A stretch of DNA of 10,631 nucleotides, from assembly GCA_019694835.1 (NCBI GenBank), contig JAIBBE010000169.1, forward strand, positions 1 through 10,631, in the 5' to 3' direction. Made by a program: the position numbers and the translations under genes. This document shows positions 7,254 through 10,631 of this stretch, in pieces (position 1 is the stretch's first letter; the number at the start of each line of letters is the position of its first letter). The notes beneath the pieces were generated by a model. The model was not told the origin of the DNA. It saw nothing but the letters and a program-made list of their open reading frames with translations, and ran no database searches. The DNA is from Fimbriimonadaceae bacterium. GTDB lineage: Bacteria > Armatimonadota > Fimbriimonadia > Fimbriimonadales > Fimbriimonadaceae.

Positions 7254-9448
7254 TCGATGATCCTTCCCAGGCGACTCGTGATCTCTTCGACGAGGCACTG
7301 CGCCGAGGCCGCAAGCTCAGAGAACTCGACTCGAATCTCAGTTAGCCGCTCTATATACTCGGTGTCGTCGGCCAGGTTCTCGCTGGTGCCCACATATCTA
7401 CCCGGTGTGAGACTCCAACCCTGCTCCTCGATCTCTGCGAGATCAACGACTCTGCAAAGCCCAGGAACGGCGGTCATCTTCGCGTCTGGGAAGCGCGACT
7501 GAAGCCAGTGTACCTGCGCGCCGAAGTAGAGGACTACCTTCATAGCCTCCGTAGTCTCATGCCGAGTAGTGTCCCAGGTCTCAGCCTCGACTCTTGCTGC
7601 GCGGGAGTCCCAAGCGGGATCCTGCCTGCCGCCGAGTTCTTTGTCGATGAGGGTCAGAGCTTTGGTGACCTGCTTGCCAAGTTCGTGAACTTGCATCTGC
7701 GCCTCACGGAGCGGCAGAAGTTTTGCCGCCAAAGTCTCGCCGTGAGCGCGCTGGGTCTTGTTGTCATTCCGGACCTTGCTTGCCTTCGCCCACGCCTTGG
7801 CGAAGGTGTCGAGATCCGCCAGCGCCTTCTTGAGCACCAAGGCACACTCAGAGCGGCCGGCAGCGATCTCCTTACATTGGGTGGCTAGGCGAAGACGGGC
7901 GTCCGGGTCGACATCGTTTCGGGCCGCGAGGCTCGCCGCGTGGCGACCGAAGCGCTGGACGAGCGCCTCAAGAGCACCTTCGAGCGGCGCAAGTGCGGCT
8001 TGTACGGTCTCAAGCGCGCGACAGGTCTCGTCGAACCAGCGAGCGACGAGCGCGATGTAGCGTTCGGACTGGCCGCGGTAAAGCCAAACGATAGCGGTCA
8101 AGTTCTCAAGCTGCTCATCGCTAAAGTCTCTGATCCGTCGATTTACGACGCGATGGATCGCCCGCGCGTCGAGCATCAGGACTTTGTCCCGGCGCGCTTT
8201 GGGTTTACCTCGATCAAGGAACCAGAGTGTGCAAGGGAGTGTGCGCGTATAGAAGAAGTTGGAGCCGATGGCGACCATCATGTCGACATCGCAGGTCTGG
8301 ATGAGCTGCTTGCGTACCTCGAGTTCACCGTGTCCCGCGTCGGAGGCCGAAGCAGCCATGACGAAGCCGGCCCGACCGACGCCGGGCTTGAGGTAGGAAC
8401 GAAAGTACTGGATCCAGAGGTAGTTTGCGTTATTTACCGACTCACCTGCGCCAGTCTGACCGCCGGCCTCCCCCTCGCTTTCGTCCTTGCTCTTGCCCTT
8501 TCCACGGCCCTTTTTCTCACCCGTGCTGCGGGTGATTCCAGGAATCTTCTTCTCGGTGAAGAGACGCGGGTCGTCTTTGATCTTGGCAACGTCGACGCCG
8601 TCGACATTGAAAGGTGGATTGGCCATCACGAAGTCGCAGGTCCCGACCAGTTCCATCCGGCGCTCGTAATAGGTGTTGCCGATCTGGATCTCGCCTTCGA
8701 GGCCATGAACGGCGAGGTTCATCTTGGCGAGTTTGGTGTTGGTCTCAGACTTCTCCTGGCCGAGGAAACGAGCGACCTCGCCGGGGCGCTTCTTCTGAGC
8801 CTCAATGAAGTAACCGCTCTGGACGAGCATGCCGGCGCTGCCGCAAGCCGGGTCGAAGACGACGCCCTTGTCGGGTTCGATAAGGGCGACGATGGTCCGA
8901 ACGAGGGACGGGGGAGTGAAAAACTCGCCGCCCTCCTGGGCGCCGCTCATTGCGAACTTGTTGAGGAAGTACTCGTAGATCCGGCCGAACACATCGCCCG
9001 TTGCGGTCCTCAAGACCTCGCGATCAAAGACGCGCACGAGCCGCTGCAGGAGTTCCTTCTCGAAGGATGCATAACCCCTCGGCAGCTGACCCTGGAGCAT
9101 GGGGGTGGTGGCCTCGATGGCCTTCATGGCCTCGTCAATGGCCGTGCCGAGATTGTGCTGGCTTGGCAGCGCCGCGAGGTAGCTGTATGTAGACTGAGGT
9201 GGGATATAGAGAGCAGCCTTGCGCTTGAAGTCGTCGGCGGTCAGCGCGCGAGTCACGCCGCCACGGCGAGGGAGCGTACTTTCGATCTCAGCCTTGACCT
9301 GCTCGAAGCGGTTGGTCGCGTGGCGAAGGAAGATGAGCCCCAGCACCGGCATGCTGTACTCGGTCGCCGTCAGCTTGGAGTTCGCGCGAAGCTGGTCGGC
9401 CGCCTCCCACAGTGAGCTCTCCAGGGCTTTCAGCTCTGTATTGTTCAT
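7250..9448 (-). CDS. hsdM: Type I restriction-modification N6-adenine methyltransferase subunit
   Basis: The 732-residue protein transfers a methyl group from S-adenosylmethionine to adenine N6 in the site chosen by HsdS, and forms the core on which HsdR assembles. It has an N-terminal helical domain (about 1-150, MNNTELKALESSLWEAADQL...). The methylase domain shows GEFFTPPSLV (174-183), the AdoMet-binding motif DPACGSAGML (199-208) and the catalytic NPPF (277-280). It ends with the family-typical SLTPGRYVG (679-687). It is longer than common HsdM proteins of about 500-550 residues. Extra material includes a Lys/Gly/Glu-rich loop (about 308-338) just after NPPF and a helical, possibly coiled-coil stretch (about 465-640). 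The start is placed at 9448 where the conserved N-terminus begins, with GGGAAAGAGCGGAG immediately upstream; the frame is open to 9580 but that part is not protein-like. First gene of the operon. Confidence 0.96.
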   Translation of the reverse strand: MNNTELKALESSLWEAADQLRANSKLTATEYSMPVLGLIFLRHATNRFEQVKAEIESTLPRRGGVTRALTADDFKRKAALYIPPQSTYSYLAALPSQHNLGTAIDEAMKAIEATTPMLQGQLPRGYASFEKELLQRLVRVFDREVLRTATGDVFGRIYEYFLNKFAMSGAQEGGEFFTPPSLVRTIVALIEPDKGVVFDPACGSAGMLVQSGYFIEAQKKRPGEVARFLGQEKSETNTKLAKMNLAVHGLEGEIQIGNTYYERRMELVGTCDFVMANPPFNVDGVDVAKIKDDPRLFTEKKIPGITRSTGEKKGRGKGKSKDESEGEAGGQTGAGESVNNANYLWIQYFRSYLKPGVGRAGFVMAASASDAGHGELEVRKQLIQTCDVDMMVAIGSNFFYTRTLPCTLWFLDRGKPKARRDKVLMLDARAIHRVVNRRIRDFSDEQLENLTAIVWLYRGQSERYIALVARWFDETCRALETVQAALAPLEGALEALVQRFGRHAASLAARNDVDPDARLRLATQCKEIAAGRSECALVLKKALADLDTFAKAWAKASKVRNDNKTQRAHGETLAAKLLPLREAQMQVHELGKQVTKALTLIDKELGGRQDPAWDSRAARVEAETWDTTRHETTEAMKVVLYFGAQVHWLQSRFPDAKMTAVPGLCRVVDLAEIEEQGWSLTPGRYVGTSENLADDTEYIERLTEIRVEFSELAASAQCLVEEITSRLGRIIE
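7262..7268 (-). promoter_or_regulatory. Ribosome binding site of hsdS
   Basis: GGGAAGG on the minus strand ends 8 bases before the ATG at 7253, within the last codons of hsdM. It supports the start that overlaps the hsdM stop rather than the longer open frame. Confidence 0.65.
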
Positions 9449-9724
9449 CGCTCCGCTCTTTCCCGCGCCAAAGCCGGCAGGCTGGCGAAGTCTGTAACTA
9501 CCCGCAGGGGGTCGTCGGGAACAGGTGTTGATTTGTTCAGCACCAGGCAGACCGCGAGTTGAGGGGATACAGCATCTCACGGATCCAGGGGCGAAGGTGC
9601 GCGTTGGCCGACACGGAGGACGCCCTCGGCGACGGCCCGGAGGGATTGAGCCCGCGGGACAATGGACCGCAGAATTTAGGCCTTGATCTTTTCGGAAACG
9701 CCTTCCTTATACACCGGAAAGGCC
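9449..9724. promoter_or_regulatory. Divergent intergenic region between hsdM and the kinase gene
   Basis: These 276 bases must hold the promoter for the minus-strand hsd operon and probably one for the plus-strand kinase. For the kinase, TTGATC (9683-9688) and TTATAC (9707-9712) are 18 bases apart, but the second lies only about 12 bases before the ATG, which would give a very short leader. For hsdM no convincing -35/-10 pair was found. A GAACA/TGTTC inverted repeat (9519-9523 and 9534-9538) lies about 75 bases upstream of the hsdM start and is a candidate operator. The hsdM ribosome binding sequence (9451-9464) abuts the gene. Confidence 0.4.
9716..9722 (+). promoter_or_regulatory. Ribosome binding site of the kinase gene
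   Basis: GGAAAGG precedes two consecutive ATG codons: 2 bases from the first (9725) and 5 bases from the second (9728). Spacing favours the second ATG, a difference of one residue. An in-frame TAG at 9677-9679 rules out a start much further upstream. Confidence 0.5.
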
Positions 9725-10631
9725 ATGATGGACTCAACCCCGACCCCGCCCCTTGGGCCCCCGAAGGCCCCCGCGACAACCGCGCACCACGCGAAGGGGT
9801 GGACGGTGTTCCCCGAACGAGGAGAGGACCTGACCGGAATGATGCTCGGGGGGCGGTTCGAGATCCAGAAGCGCATCGGCCGTGGGGGGATGGCCGAGGT
9901 GTTTCTGAGCGAGGATCGACCGCTCCACGGGTTAGCGGCGGTCAAGGTGCTGCGGGAAGGCAACATGGACGCGCGGCGGCGGTTCTTCGATGAAGGCCGG
10001 CTGCTGGCGAACCTGCGCGATCCGCACTTGGTCCGGGTGCTCGCGGTCGGGGAGACGGCGGATGGGGCGCCGTACATGGCGCTGGAGTACCTGGACGGGC
10101 CGAGCCTGGAGGGTCGGCTACGGGGCGGGCCGCTGCCGTGGCGGGAGGTGGTCGACCTCGCGGGCCAGGTGGCGGGGGCGCTGGCGGCGCTGCATCGGGT
10201 CGGGGTCATCCACAGGGACGTGAAGCCCTCGAACATCGTCCAGCTCGACGGGGCGACGGGGCGGCCGGTGGCGAAGCTGATCGATCTGGGGATCGCCAAG
10301 GTCCTCGACTGGTCGCGGGTGCAGGGCGGCGGGTTCACGACGAGCTGGCGGCGGAAGACGGAGATCGGGCAGGTCGTCGGGACGCACGGGTTCTACCCGC
10401 CAGAGGCGGCGCTGACCGAGGCCGATCCCCGCTACGACACCTACGGGCTCGGGGTGACGATCTACCAGCTCTGCACCGGGGTGCTGCCGGTGCCGGGCGA
10501 GTACAGGCCGATGCGGGAGCTCGCGCCGAAGGCGGGGATCCCGGCGGAGCTCGAGGCGCTGGTCGAGGCGGCGGTGGCGGTGCTGCCGGAGGATCGGGTG
10601 GCGAGCGCCGAGGAGTTCGCGCGGCGGCTCG
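9725..10631 (+). CDS. Hanks-type Ser/Thr protein kinase, 3' end beyond the window
   Basis: About 302 residues are visible and the frame runs off the right edge. The protein should phosphorylate Ser/Thr residues on unknown substrates. A Pro/Ala-rich lead (1-40) is followed by a kinase domain. Visible motifs are the glycine loop IGRGGMAEVF (51-60), the ATP-binding Lys in AAVKVL (K74), a probable helix-C Glu (E90), the hinge MALEYLDG (118-125) and the catalytic loop HRDVKPSNI (163-171). Next come the metal-binding D187 in DLGIAK (DLG in place of the usual DFG), PPE (225-227) in the APE position, and DTYGLGVTIYQLCTG (238-252). The stretch between DLG and PPE is long (about 35 residues, with Trp, Arg and Gly). 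All catalytic residues are present, so it is probably active. Such kinases often have C-terminal sensor or membrane parts, which would lie outside this window. Its very high GC and divergent direction mark it as a chromosomal neighbour; any link to the restriction operon is unproven. Confidence 0.93.
   Translation, partial: MMDSTPTPPLGPPKAPATTAHHAKGWTVFPERGEDLTGMMLGGRFEIQKRIGRGGMAEVFLSEDRPLHGLAAVKVLREGNMDARRRFFDEGRLLANLRDPHLVRVLAVGETADGAPYMALEYLDGPSLEGRLRGGPLPWREVVDLAGQVAGALAALHRVGVIHRDVKPSNIVQLDGATGRPVAKLIDLGIAKVLDWSRVQGGGFTTSWRRKTEIGQVVGTHGFYPPEAALTEADPRYDTYGLGVTIYQLCTGVLPVPGEYRPMRELAPKAGIPAELEALVEAAVAVLPEDRVASAEEFARRL

Noticed and set aside
7940..9415. A 491-codon open frame on the plus strand
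   Set aside because: It is antisense to hsdM and mirrors its codon structure; the hsdM motifs show that the minus strand is the coding one.
9537..9602. A minus-strand stretch ending PWIREMLYPLNSRSAWC that looked like a transposase tail
   Set aside because: No transposase motif, terminal inverted repeat or upstream gene supports it, and upstream it runs into the antisense of the kinase.
9676..10338. A 220-codon minus-strand frame across the kinase
   Set aside because: The plus-strand kinase has a full set of catalytic motifs here, and the antisense frame is Arg/Ser/Pro-rich.
1..10631. CRISPR array, tRNA, rRNA or integrase gene
   Set aside because: No regularly spaced repeats, no cloverleaf sequence and no recombinase motifs were found on reading either strand.

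Overview
The window holds a complete Type I restriction-modification operon of about 9 kb, read entirely on the minus strand. Unrelated-looking sequence flanks it on both sides. At the right edge is the first part of a Hanks-type Ser/Thr protein kinase gene on the plus strand, running off the window. At the left edge is the 5' end of an unrecognised minus-strand gene. The kinase is very GC-rich (48 of 60 bases at 10141-10200), whereas the operon dips well below that (28 of 60 at 6301-6360). A GC-rich genome with eukaryote-like kinases suggests a myxobacterium or a similar developmentally complex bacterium, but no rRNA or marker gene is present, so this is inference.

Layout in order of transcription (right to left): hsdM (9448 to 7250), hsdS (7253 to 6039) and hsdR (6042 to 2782) are joined by 4-base ATGA stop/start overlaps, which indicates one translationally coupled operon. 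A gap of 509 bases follows. Its last 120 bases carry a broken reading frame resembling the nuclease (N-terminal) region of an R subunit. That relic stops exactly on the start codon of a fourth gene (2272 to 428). The fourth gene encodes a 614-residue protein with a clear PD-(D/E)XK nuclease core in its C-terminal third and a large unrecognised N-terminal region. Past it lie GC-rich hairpins, a 16-base palindrome and a nested inverted repeat before the left-edge gene.

How the genes work together: HsdS recognises a bipartite DNA site and anchors HsdM, which methylates adenine at N6 to protect the host. HsdR adds ATP-driven translocation and cleavage of unmodified DNA. The extra nuclease gene in the same direction is probably an accessory defence gene, either independent or auxiliary to the Hsd complex, and is the most interesting item here. 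The kinase is divergently transcribed from a shared 276-base intergenic region and is more likely a chromosomal neighbour than part of the system.
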